DNA of 8,410 nt from Alphaproteobacteria bacterium (GTDB lineage Bacteria > Pseudomonadota > Alphaproteobacteria > UBA2136 > JALTLI01). The notes under the pieces are model-generated. The model was not told where the DNA came from, did no database searches, and worked only from the letters and a program-made list of their open reading frames with translations. Of this stretch, positions 1-6,412 are shown piece after piece. The stretch covers positions 1-8,410 of the forward strand of contig JALTLI010000006.1 in NCBI GenBank assembly GCA_027005635.1, written 5' to 3'. Made by a program: the position numbers and the translations under genes. Within the stretch, counting starts at the first letter, position 1, and every line of letters starts with the position of its first letter.

Positions 1-163
1 CTATATTAATATTACCTATTGAAACTTTACCGTTATATTTTTCTATTTTAGCTTGTATATTTTTAGGAATATCCACATTCCCAGATAGCTTGCATTCACT
101 AGCAAAACTATTACTAATAGTTATAAATACTAGTATAAAAAACAATATAAAAGTTTTAAGCAT
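1..163 (-). CDS. Small exported protein of unknown function (3' end outside window)
   Basis: An open frame starts with ATG at 163, inside the last codons of lpdA (stop at 156-158), and remains open to the window edge, giving 54 visible residues. The overlap is 8 bp and the frame differs from lpdA. A strong purine-rich ribosome binding site (GGAAGGG) lies about 6 nt before the ATG, so translation is probably coupled to lpdA. The N-terminus is a textbook Sec signal peptide: Lys3, a hydrophobic core rich in Phe, Ile and Leu at residues 5-16, then N-S-F-A with predicted signal peptidase I cleavage after Ala21. The mature part begins S-E-C and continues with Lys/Asn/Ile-rich sequence. Cys24 is not in a lipobox (the preceding residues A-S-E do not fit), so a lipoprotein is unlikely. 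I do not recognise the family. The start and export signal are well supported; the function is unknown. Confidence 0.75.
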   Translation of the reverse strand, partial: MLKTFILFFILVFITISNSFASECKLSGNVDIPKNIQAKIEKYNGKVSIGNINI

Positions 164-1547
164 GAATAACCCTTCCTTCACTATCTAATACACTTTCACC
201 AATCATTTCTGATAAGGTAGGATGTGGTAAACATGAATTAATTAAATCTTCCTCAGTTGCTTCCATTTGTCTAGCAACCACAAAAGTTGAAATCATTTCT
301 GTAGCTTCAGCACCAATAATATGGGCGCCAAGTAATGCACCAGTTTTTTTATCAAAAATAGTTTTTATAAAACCATCATTTTCACCAATTGCTAAAGCTT
401 TTCCATTTGCATTATAACTAAAGTTACCAATTTTTAATTCGTAACCTTTTTGCTTGGCAGCATCTTCAGTTAAACCAGTGCTTGCAATTTGCGGAGTACA
501 ATAAGTACAACCTGGGATATTTTCATAATTCATAGCATGAGCATGTTTACCAGCCATAGTTTCTGCGCAAATAATTCCTTCATGAGATGCAACATGTGCA
601 AGTAATTGCCTGCCACAAACATCACCAATAGCATAAATATTATCTATATTTGTATGATAATATTCATCGGTTTTAATAATACCTCTATCCATAACAATGC
701 CCAGTTCTTCCAAGCCTAAGTTTTCAGTATTTCCCTGTACACCAATAGCTAACAAAACTTTATCAAATGTAAATGGCTTTTGTTTACCATTTTTATCTTC
801 TAAAATAACTTTAACATCATTTTTATTAGATTTTAAAGAAACTGTTTTAGTAGATGTTTTAACATCAATACCATCTTTTCTAAGCGCTATTTCTAAATGA
901 GCAGAAATATCTTTATCCTCAACAGGAACAAGCCTATCTAGCCCTTCAACAATAGTAACTTTTGTACCTAAAGTTGCATAAAAACTAGCAAATTCAACAC
1001 CAATTGCCCCTGCCCCAATAACAAGTAGAGATTTCGGTTTGGCTTTTGGTACTAATGCTTCACGGTATGTCCAAATATTCTTACCGTCAGATTCTAATAC
1101 GTTCGGAATTTCTCTTGCTCTTGCTCCTGTTGCAACTACTGCATTTTTAAAGCTAACTTCTTGTTGTTCTTTGCCATTTTTTACGGTTATTGTATATTTA
1201 TCTTTAAAACTAGCAATACCTTCAATAACTGTAACTTTATTCTTTTTAAGTAAAAAACCTATACCACCAGAAAGCTTTTCTGAAACCCCGCGTGAACGAG
1301 AAACAATTTTAGCCATATCCATAGAAACACCTTTATGACTAAAACCATAATCATCGGCATGAGAAAAAGTGCGGTAAACTTCTGATGATTTTAATAAAGC
1401 TTTTGTTGGAATACAGCCCCAATTCAAGCAAATACCACCAAGGTTTTCCCTCTCAATAAGTGCAACATTTTGCCCAAGTTGAGCAGCACGAATTGCACAA
1501 ACATAACCACCAGGGCCACCACCAATAATAACTGTATCAAACTTCAT
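156..1547 (-). CDS. lpdA: Dihydrolipoamide dehydrogenase (E3), pyruvate-dehydrogenase type
   Basis: This cytoplasmic FAD flavoenzyme reoxidises the dihydrolipoyl group of E2 in 2-oxoacid dehydrogenase complexes and reduces NAD+. The 463 residues are normal for the family and all key sites are present. The N-terminal FAD fold has G-G-G-P-G-G at 9-14. The redox-active disulfide is Cys40/Cys45 in C-L-N-W-G-C. The second Rossmann motif G-A-G-A-I-G (178-183) is followed by Glu201, which favours NAD over NADP. The FAD-contact motif Y-A-I-G-D is near 305-309. The catalytic dyad is His442/Glu447 in H-P-T-L-S-E. The interface segment I-P-G-C-T-Y-C (344-350) resembles the E3 encoded with pyruvate dehydrogenase in alphaproteobacteria (from memory). 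No E1 or E2 gene lies in the window. It follows the histidine phosphatase gene by 29 bp and overlaps the next gene by 8 bp, suggesting one transcript. The ribosome binding site before the ATG is weak. Confidence 0.96.
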   Translation of the reverse strand: MKFDTVIIGGGPGGYVCAIRAAQLGQNVALIERENLGGICLNWGCIPTKALLKSSEVYRTFSHADDYGFSHKGVSMDMAKIVSRSRGVSEKLSGGIGFLLKKNKVTVIEGIASFKDKYTITVKNGKEQQEVSFKNAVVATGARAREIPNVLESDGKNIWTYREALVPKAKPKSLLVIGAGAIGVEFASFYATLGTKVTIVEGLDRLVPVEDKDISAHLEIALRKDGIDVKTSTKTVSLKSNKNDVKVILEDKNGKQKPFTFDKVLLAIGVQGNTENLGLEELGIVMDRGIIKTDEYYHTNIDNIYAIGDVCGRQLLAHVASHEGIICAETMAGKHAHAMNYENIPGCTYCTPQIASTGLTEDAAKQKGYELKIGNFSYNANGKALAIGENDGFIKTIFDKKTGALLGAHIIGAEATEMISTFVVARQMEATEEDLINSCLPHPTLSEMIGESVLDSEGRVIHA

Positions 1548-1576
1548 TTTATATAAATTTTCTTTTCTTTTATTTA

Positions 1577-2281
1577 TTAATGTAACATCATATTTTTAGC
1601 GTTAGCAATTGCTTTTTTAGCAGCTTCACGAGGGTTAGGAACTGGCAACATATCATGCGGATCCATGTTCCAGTAGCCAACTCTCCATTGACCATCTTCA
1701 TGAATAAGCTTGGAAATGTTACCAATATCCATGCGTAATTTACCTGTAACTGAGCGACGTTCATACTCTCCAGCAATCAATCCTAAAAAGAATTTAATTA
1801 AACCACCACTAGCAACAACTACAACGGTATCTTCATCATCATAAAAATCAACCATTTCATGACACAGAACTGTTATACGTTCATGAATTTGTTGCGGGCT
1901 ACTTCCCCAATTACAATTTTCTGGCCAAATACCGTGTTTCATCCATGCTGTGTAAACTTTTTCACCATATTTAAGTGCTACTTCTGGTTCACTTAATCCT
2001 GTCCAATCACCATAATCTAAGTCATCTAAACGGCTATCAATCATTGGTGTTCCTGGCATTCCTACAACTTCCCCAATAATTTCTGCATAGCGTTTTGTTC
2101 GGCGCATATCACTACACATAATACCGACTGGAGTTATATTTTGTTGAATAAGCATTTTAGCAAAATTTTCTGCTTGCAAGCCCCCCTTTTCTACCAATGG
2201 AAAATCAAATTTTTGTCCTGCAATAATGGGGGTATCTGTTTCTTCGCTAGTATAACCATGACGTGTTAAAATAAGTTCCAT
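1577..2281 (-). CDS. Histidine phosphatase superfamily protein with atypical active site
   Basis: This is a 234-residue branch-1 (phosphoglycerate-mutase-like) histidine phosphatase. The nucleophile motif is intact at L-T-R-H-G (5-9, His8), and the phosphate-pocket arginine is in S-D-M-R-R-T (57-62). Two positions deviate. The usual second histidine in the V-S-H-G-G strand-loop is replaced, reading V-A-S-G-G with Ser158. The proton-donor Glu of the L-x-E-x-x-x-G-x-W-x-G motif appears as Asp87 (L-D-D-L-D-Y-G-D-W-T-G, 85-95). The protein is therefore either a divergent subgroup with altered chemistry or a binding protein; no substrate can be named. The C-terminal tail from about 213 is an Ala/Lys-rich helix-like extension. 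There is no signal peptide, so it is cytoplasmic. It has an ATG start with a modest AGG about 8 nt upstream. It lies 29 bp ahead of lpdA and is probably cotranscribed with it. Family membership is secure; function is not. Confidence 0.85.
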   Translation of the reverse strand: MELILTRHGYTSEETDTPIIAGQKFDFPLVEKGGLQAENFAKMLIQQNITPVGIMCSDMRRTKRYAEIIGEVVGMPGTPMIDSRLDDLDYGDWTGLSEPEVALKYGEKVYTAWMKHGIWPENCNWGSSPQQIHERITVLCHEMVDFYDDEDTVVVVASGGLIKFFLGLIAGEYERRSVTGKLRMDIGNISKLIHEDGQWRVGYWNMDPHDMLPVPNPREAAKKAIANAKNMMLH

Positions 2282-2334
2282 ATCTAAAGCCTATATTTTT
2301 ATTATTTATGGTCTTAATATACTCTTTTTTAATG

Positions 2335-2350
2335 TAGCAAAATACTGCTA
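2335..2350. other. Short inverted repeat between the EAL gene and the phosphatase gene
   Basis: TAGCA at 2335-2339 pairs with TGCTA at 2346-2350 around a 6-nt loop. It lies in the 121-bp gap between the stop of the EAL gene (2403) and the start of the phosphatase gene (2281). The minus-strand RNA has no U-run after the stem, so it is not a standard intrinsic terminator for the EAL gene. It could be an operator half-site pair or chance in AT-rich DNA. No other clear signal is visible in this gap. Confidence 0.2.
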
Positions 2351-2402
2351 AATGAATAATCTAGATTTTGATATAAAGTGGTGTTACTTAATTGTATAGA
2401 AA

Positions 2403-3632
2403 CTATTTATTAAATTTCTTCAAATAATCTTCTAACCATACTTCAAGCTCAGTCATAGGCATAGGCTTGGCAAATAAATATCCTTGACCATAAGTACATT
2501 CCAAACCAGTCATAACTTTATTTTCTTGCTCTGTTTCAATTCCTTCAGAAACAATATCAAGCCCAAGACCTTCAGCTAACCCAATAATACTATTAACAAT
2601 ACGCATACTTGTATCATCATTAAGCATATTAACTGTGAATGATCTATCAATTTTTAAAGTATCAATAGGGAACTTGTGCAAATAACTCAAACTAGAAAAA
2701 CCTGTACCAAAATCATCCAATGCAAGCTGGAAGTTATCCTTTTTGGCTTGCTCTAATATTGTAACAGCATCTTCAGTATTATGAACCAACGCACTTTCAG
2801 TAATTTCAAGTTTAATATCTTCTGTTAAAATATCTGTACGATTAACAATTTTTTTCATTCTATCAATTAAGTCTGCTTCGGTAAATTGCCTTCCAGAAAC
2901 GTTAATACTCATAAATAACTTTGCCGGATTTTTTTGAATAAGCCTTATAAACTTCTTAATATGAGAAAAATCTTGGCAAGCCTGCTCAACTACCCAATAA
3001 CCAACTGGTACAATTAAACCACTTTTTTCTAAAATTTCTATAAATTGATATGGTGGTACAAGTTCACCGTTTTTACGCCATCGAATTAATGCTTCAAACC
3101 CTCTTAGTTCCTTAGTTTTTAGTGATATAATCGGCTGATAATGAAGTTCAAATTCTTTTTGTTCTAGCGCTTGAGATAACCTACTTTGCGCCACAACGCT
3201 TTCTCTTGCAACTTTACGCAGTAACTGATAATTCTCATCATCAACTAACCGACGAATATTTTTTGATTTAATTCCTTCACCGTCTGTTAACCATAAATCA
3301 TGAGTATCTCTTACCCTGCTAAGTAAAATTTTAACCAACATACTAACTAATGGGTCAGATCCTTCTAACCGCTGTTGAAAATGTTCTGGTACTACTTTAA
3401 AAAGAGTGCAATCATCCATAGCAATAGCTGTTGCTGTTCTTGATTTTCCGTCTATTAAAGCTATTTCACCAAAAAGTTCGCCCTCTTCTAAAATAGATAT
3501 GATTATTTTTTTAGATTTTTTAATAACAGAAAGTTCAATGGCACCAGCTTCAATAAGGTACCCGCAATCAGAATTATCACCTTCACAAAAGATGATATCG
3601 CCAGATTTATAATGTTTACGTAGTATTTCCAA
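2403..3632 (-). CDS. Cyclic-nucleotide-binding domain fused to EAL c-di-GMP phosphodiesterase
   Basis: This 409-residue cytoplasmic signalling protein has no membrane segment or signal peptide. Residues 1-115 form a CRP-type cyclic-nucleotide-binding domain whose phosphate cassette is G-E-L-F-G-E-I-A-L at 51-59 followed by R-T-A-T at 65-68; Glu56 and Arg65 are the ribose- and phosphate-contact positions. A charged helical linker (about 120-160) leads to an EAL domain at 160-400. All catalytic positions are visible: Glu180 in E-A-L, Asn244 in S-I-N-V-S, Glu276 in L-E-I-T-E, Asp306-Asp307 in D-D-F-G-T-G, Lys327 in L-K-I-D-R, Glu363 and Glu366 in S-E-G-I-E-T, and Gln383 in G-Q-G-Y. It should hydrolyse c-di-GMP to pGpG under control of a bound cyclic nucleotide. 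There is no GGDEF domain and no CRP DNA-binding helix. The start is TTG at 3632: an in-frame TAA lies one codon (ATT) further upstream, and the next ATG (Met72) would remove most of the sensor domain. Confidence 0.93.
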   Translation of the reverse strand: MEILRKHYKSGDIIFCEGDNSDCGYLIEAGAIELSVIKKSKKIIISILEEGELFGEIALIDGKSRTATAIAMDDCTLFKVVPEHFQQRLEGSDPLVSMLVKILLSRVRDTHDLWLTDGEGIKSKNIRRLVDDENYQLLRKVARESVVAQSRLSQALEQKEFELHYQPIISLKTKELRGFEALIRWRKNGELVPPYQFIEILEKSGLIVPVGYWVVEQACQDFSHIKKFIRLIQKNPAKLFMSINVSGRQFTEADLIDRMKKIVNRTDILTEDIKLEITESALVHNTEDAVTILEQAKKDNFQLALDDFGTGFSSLSYLHKFPIDTLKIDRSFTVNMLNDDTSMRIVNSIIGLAEGLGLDIVSEGIETEQENKVMTGLECTYGQGYLFAKPMPMTELEVWLEDYLKKFNK

Positions 3633-3691
3633 AATTTATCTTTTTTTATTATTACAACTTCTTATGTTTTGCCATACATATATATTTAAAA

Positions 3692-3697
3692 ATTATA
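3692..3697 (-). promoter_or_regulatory. Candidate -10 box for the cNMP-EAL gene
   Basis: A perfect TATAAT on the minus strand lies about 60 bp upstream of the TTG start, in the 103-bp gap after hpt. It would give a leader of roughly 50 nt. No good -35 match sits at 16-18 bp (the nearest TTG-type hexamer, TTGTAA, is only 14 bp away), and TATAAT is common by chance in such AT-rich DNA. No convincing terminator for hpt is visible in this gap. Confidence 0.3.
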
Positions 3698-3735
3698 CTG
3701 ACACATTATTTTTACAATGTATCTATATGAAATAA

Positions 3736-4281
3736 TTAACAAACCCCACCATTATTATACATAGTTGCTCCACCTAATACTTTAATATCACTCATTTCAC
3801 GGTATCTACTATCCATATCCATACCATAGCCTATTACAAACAAACCTCTTGGTACTGTAAATCCAAAGTAATCTGCATGACCATCACAACCTTGACGTTT
3901 TAATAAAGATACAACTTTTATTGTACTAGCCATTCTATCTGCTAATACTTGGCGTAGTGCAGATATTGTATTACCTGTATCCATAATATCTTCAATTACA
4001 ATAACAGGCTTAGAACCAAATGAACGAGGTAAAGAATCCATATTCAAAGTTAAGTTATCACCTTGTTTTGCACCAACATAAGAAGATGCGCCAACAAAAG
4101 AAATAACCTGAGGAATATCTAGTAACCTAACTAGATCTGCAGCAAACATAAAGGCACCATTTAAAGTAACAACTATATGAACAAGCTCTTCACCTTTAAA
4201 ATCTCTGTTTATATCTTGGGCAATTTTTTCAACTCTTTCCTGAATTGATTCTACGCTGTAAAGATCTGTCATTGTTGCCAT
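3736..4281 (-). CDS. hpt: Hypoxanthine(-guanine) phosphoribosyltransferase family protein
   Basis: This cytoplasmic purine-salvage enzyme is predicted to transfer phosphoribose from PRPP to hypoxanthine or guanine, giving IMP or GMP. Its 181 residues fit the bacterial Hpt size. The PRPP motif V-I-V-I-E-D-I-M-D-T-G-N-T is at 93-105, with Glu97, Asp98 and the presumed catalytic Asp101. The flexible-loop S-S-Y is at 66-68, the pyrophosphate loop L-N-G at 40-42, and the base-stacking and metal segment F-V-I-G-Y-G-M-D at 148-155, ending in Asp155. Differences from E. coli and human enzymes: Asn41 replaces the usual Lys or Arg of L-K/R-G, and P-R-G-L-F replaces P-D-x-F with one extra residue next to the base pocket, so base preference is uncertain. 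It starts 21 bp after accC, with AAGGG 9 nt before the first ATG; a second in-frame ATG at codon 4 is an alternative. It may be cotranscribed with accBC. Confidence 0.9.
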   Translation of the reverse strand: MATMTDLYSVESIQERVEKIAQDINRDFKGEELVHIVVTLNGAFMFAADLVRLLDIPQVISFVGASSYVGAKQGDNLTLNMDSLPRSFGSKPVIVIEDIMDTGNTISALRQVLADRMASTIKVVSLLKRQGCDGHADYFGFTVPRGLFVIGYGMDMDSRYREMSDIKVLGGATMYNNGGVC

Positions 4282-4302
4282 TGTTATTAACCCTTATTAT
4301 AC

Positions 4303-5667
4303 TTATAACCGCTTATTTTCTATAAACCTACCTACTGAATGTATATTATATTCACCTTTTGCAAAAGCATTTGTTGAAACTAATCTTTGATGCAGAGGTA
4401 AAATAGTATCCACTCCACCAACAATAAATTCATTCAATGCCCTTTGTAATCTGCTGATTGCCTCTTCTCTTGTGCTACCATGAACAATTAATTTTGCTAC
4501 CATAGCATCATAATAAGGAGAGATTGTACAATTGTTATACAAACATGAATCTACCCGCACATCTGGCCCACCAGGAACAAAATATTCCGTCACTTTACCA
4601 GGTGAAGGACGAAATGTTTCTGCATTTTCTGCATTAATTCTGCATTCTATAGAATGACCACGAAGTTCTATATCATTTTTTTTAATTCTAAGTTCGTGCC
4701 CCATGGCAACGTTAATTTGCTCTTTTACTAAGTCAACACCTGTTACCATTTCAGTAACTGGATGTTCAACCTGCAAACGAGTATTCATTTCAATGAAATA
4801 AAATTCATCATTTTCATATAAAAACTCAACAGTTCCGCAACCAATATAACCAATATCCTTACATATTTTAACACATAAGTCAGAAATATATTTACGCTGT
4901 TTATCATTAATTGCTGGAGAAGGACTTTCTTCAATAATTTTTTGGTAACGTCGTTGCATAGAGCAATCACGTTCCCCAAGGGTAATAACATTACCGTGCA
5001 TATCTGCTAAAATTTGCACTTCTATATGACGTGGTTTTTCTAAAAATTTCTCAAGGTAAATTCTATCATCTCCAAAAGCAGCTTTAGCTTCAGCTTTGGC
5101 AATAAGTACAGCTTTACGTAAGGCTAAATCACTATGCGCAACTTGCATTCCACGTCCACCACCACCAGCAGCAGCCTTAATAAGCACAGGATAGCCAATT
5201 TTATTAGCAATTTTAACAGCATCTTCAACATCTGAAATAGCTCCACCAGAACCAGGAATTGTTGGAACACCAGTTTTTATCATACACTTAATGGCTTCAA
5301 CTTTATCTCCCATTAAGGTGATATGATTATGTTTAGGACCAATAAATGTAAACCCAAGCTTTTCAACAATTTGAGCAAACTTTGCATTTTCAGAAAGAAA
5401 TCCATACCCTGGGTGAATAGCTTCAACATCTGTAACTTCTGCAGCAGAAAGAATTGCAGGTATATTTAAATAAGATTTATCTGCCTGAGCAGGACCAATA
5501 CATACACTTTCATTAGCCATTTTAACATGTAAAGCATCGTTATCTGCTGTTGAATGAACTGCTACAGTTTGGATACCAAGTTCTTGGCAAGCCCTATGAA
5601 TACGAACGGCTATTTCACCTCGGTTTGCTATAAGTATTTTTTTAAATTTTTTTATTTCTATAGCCAT
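4303..5667 (-). CDS. accC: Biotin carboxylase subunit of acetyl-CoA carboxylase
   Basis: AccC uses ATP and bicarbonate to carboxylate the biotin on AccB, the first half-reaction of malonyl-CoA formation for fatty-acid synthesis, in the cytoplasm. Its 454 residues match a stand-alone bacterial AccC (E. coli 449), without the extra domains of propionyl- or pyruvate carboxylases. The N-terminal domain has I-A-N-R-G-E-I-A (13-20) and H-P-G-Y-G-F-L-S-E-N (85-94). The ATP-grasp domain has the glycine-rich loop G-G-G-G-R-G-M (168-174), E-R-D-C-S-M-Q-R-R (232-240) and M-N-T-R-L-Q-V-E-H-P (294-303), where Arg297 corresponds to the catalytic arginine. The C-terminal domain starts around 335 with G-H-S-I-E-C-R-I-N-A-E. 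All expected motifs are intact. It follows accB by only 5 bp, with a weak ribosome binding site inside the accB 3' end, so translation is likely coupled. Confidence 0.97.
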   Translation of the reverse strand: MAIEIKKFKKILIANRGEIAVRIHRACQELGIQTVAVHSTADNDALHVKMANESVCIGPAQADKSYLNIPAILSAAEVTDVEAIHPGYGFLSENAKFAQIVEKLGFTFIGPKHNHITLMGDKVEAIKCMIKTGVPTIPGSGGAISDVEDAVKIANKIGYPVLIKAAAGGGGRGMQVAHSDLALRKAVLIAKAEAKAAFGDDRIYLEKFLEKPRHIEVQILADMHGNVITLGERDCSMQRRYQKIIEESPSPAINDKQRKYISDLCVKICKDIGYIGCGTVEFLYENDEFYFIEMNTRLQVEHPVTEMVTGVDLVKEQINVAMGHELRIKKNDIELRGHSIECRINAENAETFRPSPGKVTEYFVPGGPDVRVDSCLYNNCTISPYYDAMVAKLIVHGSTREEAISRLQRALNEFIVGGVDTILPLHQRLVSTNAFAKGEYNIHSVGRFIENKRL

Positions 5668-5672
5668 AATAA

Positions 5673-6125
5673 TTATTCACTTAAACGGAATAAAGGTTCA
5701 CCAAATTCTATAGGTTGAGCATTTTCAACCAATATTTCAGTAATTACACCGTTTTTTTCTGCCTCTATGTGATTCATTGTTTTCATTGCCTCAATTATAC
5801 ATAAAGTTTGACCTTTTTTAACTTTAGAACCAACCGTAACAAATGGTTCATCTTCTGGTGAAGCAGAAGCATAGAATGTTCCAACAATAGGAGATTTCAT
5901 AATAGAGCCTTTAACTTTTTCTTCAGCTTTTTCAGCTGGTAAAGTAGCTGTATGAGTAACTGGTACTTGTGGTGCCACAGTAACGATAGATTCATTAACA
6001 GGTAGAGTTAACCTAACACGATTATTATTTTCATCATCGTTAACTTCAATTTCTTTTAAACCTGTACGTTTCATAAACTCTACAAGCTCTTCTAGGTATT
6101 TTAAATCAAATGATTTTTTAGACAT
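5673..6125 (-). CDS. accB: Biotin carboxyl carrier protein of acetyl-CoA carboxylase
   Basis: AccB carries the biotin that shuttles carboxylate between AccC and the AccAD transferase. The 150 residues divide as in the family. An N-terminal helical segment (about 5-40, L-E-E-L-V-E-F-M-K-R) probably contacts AccC. A Pro/Ala/Thr/Glu linker spans 42-72. The biotinyl barrel occupies 74-149, with I-M-K-S-P-I-V-G-T-F-Y at 75-85 and the biotinylation motif E-A-M-K-T-M-N at 112-118, where Lys115 is the acceptor. The thumb typical of AccB is seen in Y-A-S-A-S-P-E-D-E-P-F (85-95). The barrel ends with P-L-F-R-L. The gene lies 8 bp after the small upstream orphan and 5 bp before accC. The only ribosome-binding-like purines (GGAA) overlap the preceding gene's stop, which suggests coupled translation. 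Confidence 0.97.
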   Translation of the reverse strand: MSKKSFDLKYLEELVEFMKRTGLKEIEVNDDENNNRVRLTLPVNESIVTVAPQVPVTHTATLPAEKAEEKVKGSIMKSPIVGTFYASASPEDEPFVTVGSKVKKGQTLCIIEAMKTMNHIEAEKNGVITEILVENAQPIEFGEPLFRLSE

Positions 6126-6133
6126 TTTTTTAA

Positions 6134-6373
6134 TTATTCCATAATTTCAGATGTACGCATAAATGCACCAGATAAGTTTTCAATACGTTCTAAATGACGC
6201 ATTTCTTTTTCAGTTTTTTGTAAGATTTCCAACCACTTTAGCAATACAATTTGCTCGTCGTTATCTTCATCTAAACGATTTTTCAACAGCTCTATTGCCG
6301 GCATTAAATCCGGATAGCGCTGTTGCACTTCTTCTATAACAGCTTCTTGCTGATTTTTTTTCTTTCTGGCCAT
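6134..6373 (-). CDS. Small charged helical protein of unknown function upstream of accB
   Basis: This 79-residue protein belongs to no family I recognise. It begins with a basic cluster (A-R-K-K-K, 2-6) and continues as a predicted mostly helical, highly charged chain with heptad-like hydrophobic spacing (L-M-P-A-I-E-L-L around 23-30 and I-V-L-L-K-W-L-E-I-L around 42-51). There is no signal peptide, membrane segment or cysteine. The gene is credible: it has a clear ribosome binding site (AAAGGA about 5 nt before ATG), normal-looking codon use, and tight packing, 39 bp after the M48 gene and 8 bp before accB. The reading frame therefore looks like the first gene of the acc operon, or a member of a longer M48-acc transcript. 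In many alphaproteobacteria aroQ precedes accB, but the sequence shows no AroQ feature and is far too short for one. A role linked to AccBC is only inferred from position. Confidence 0.8.
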   Translation of the reverse strand: MARKKKNQQEAVIEEVQQRYPDLMPAIELLKNRLDEDNDEQIVLLKWLEILQKTEKEMRHLERIENLSGAFMRTSEIME

Positions 6374-6412
6374 ATTATCCTTTTAGCATATTTTGTAGAC
6401 AATTTAAATAAT

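Noticed and set aside
697..900. Plus-strand open frame of 67 codons inside lpdA
   Set aside because: It is antisense to a fully conserved lpdA region and shows no ribosome binding site or family signal; shadow frame.
1039..1338. Plus-strand open frame of 99 codons inside lpdA
   Set aside because: Antisense to conserved lpdA sequence; hydrophobic, Ser/Thr-rich composition typical of a reverse-strand shadow.
1588..1776. Minus-strand open frame of 62 codons inside the histidine phosphatase gene
   Set aside because: It lies in another frame of the same strand as a real gene and has no motif of its own.
3406..3612. Plus-strand open frame of 68 codons opposite the cNMP domain
   Set aside because: Antisense to a well-supported domain with clear motifs; shadow.
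3713..3730. ACATT/AATGT style repeat after hpt as a terminator
   Set aside because: The 5-bp AT-rich stem has an 8-nt loop and no T-run follows; too weak to call.
4296..4301. TATAAT between accC and hpt, possible internal promoter
   Set aside because: No -35 match at proper distance and it lies right against the ribosome binding site in AT-rich DNA; 21-bp spacing favours an operon.
4785..4991. Minus-strand open frame of 68 codons inside accC
   Set aside because: Alternative frame within a fully conserved ATP-grasp domain.
6374..6402. TTGTCT and GATAAT with 17-bp spacing just before the 79-residue gene, looking like a promoter
   Set aside because: GATAAT abuts the ATG, so transcription would begin inside the coding region; the bases are better explained as the ribosome binding site AAAGGA.
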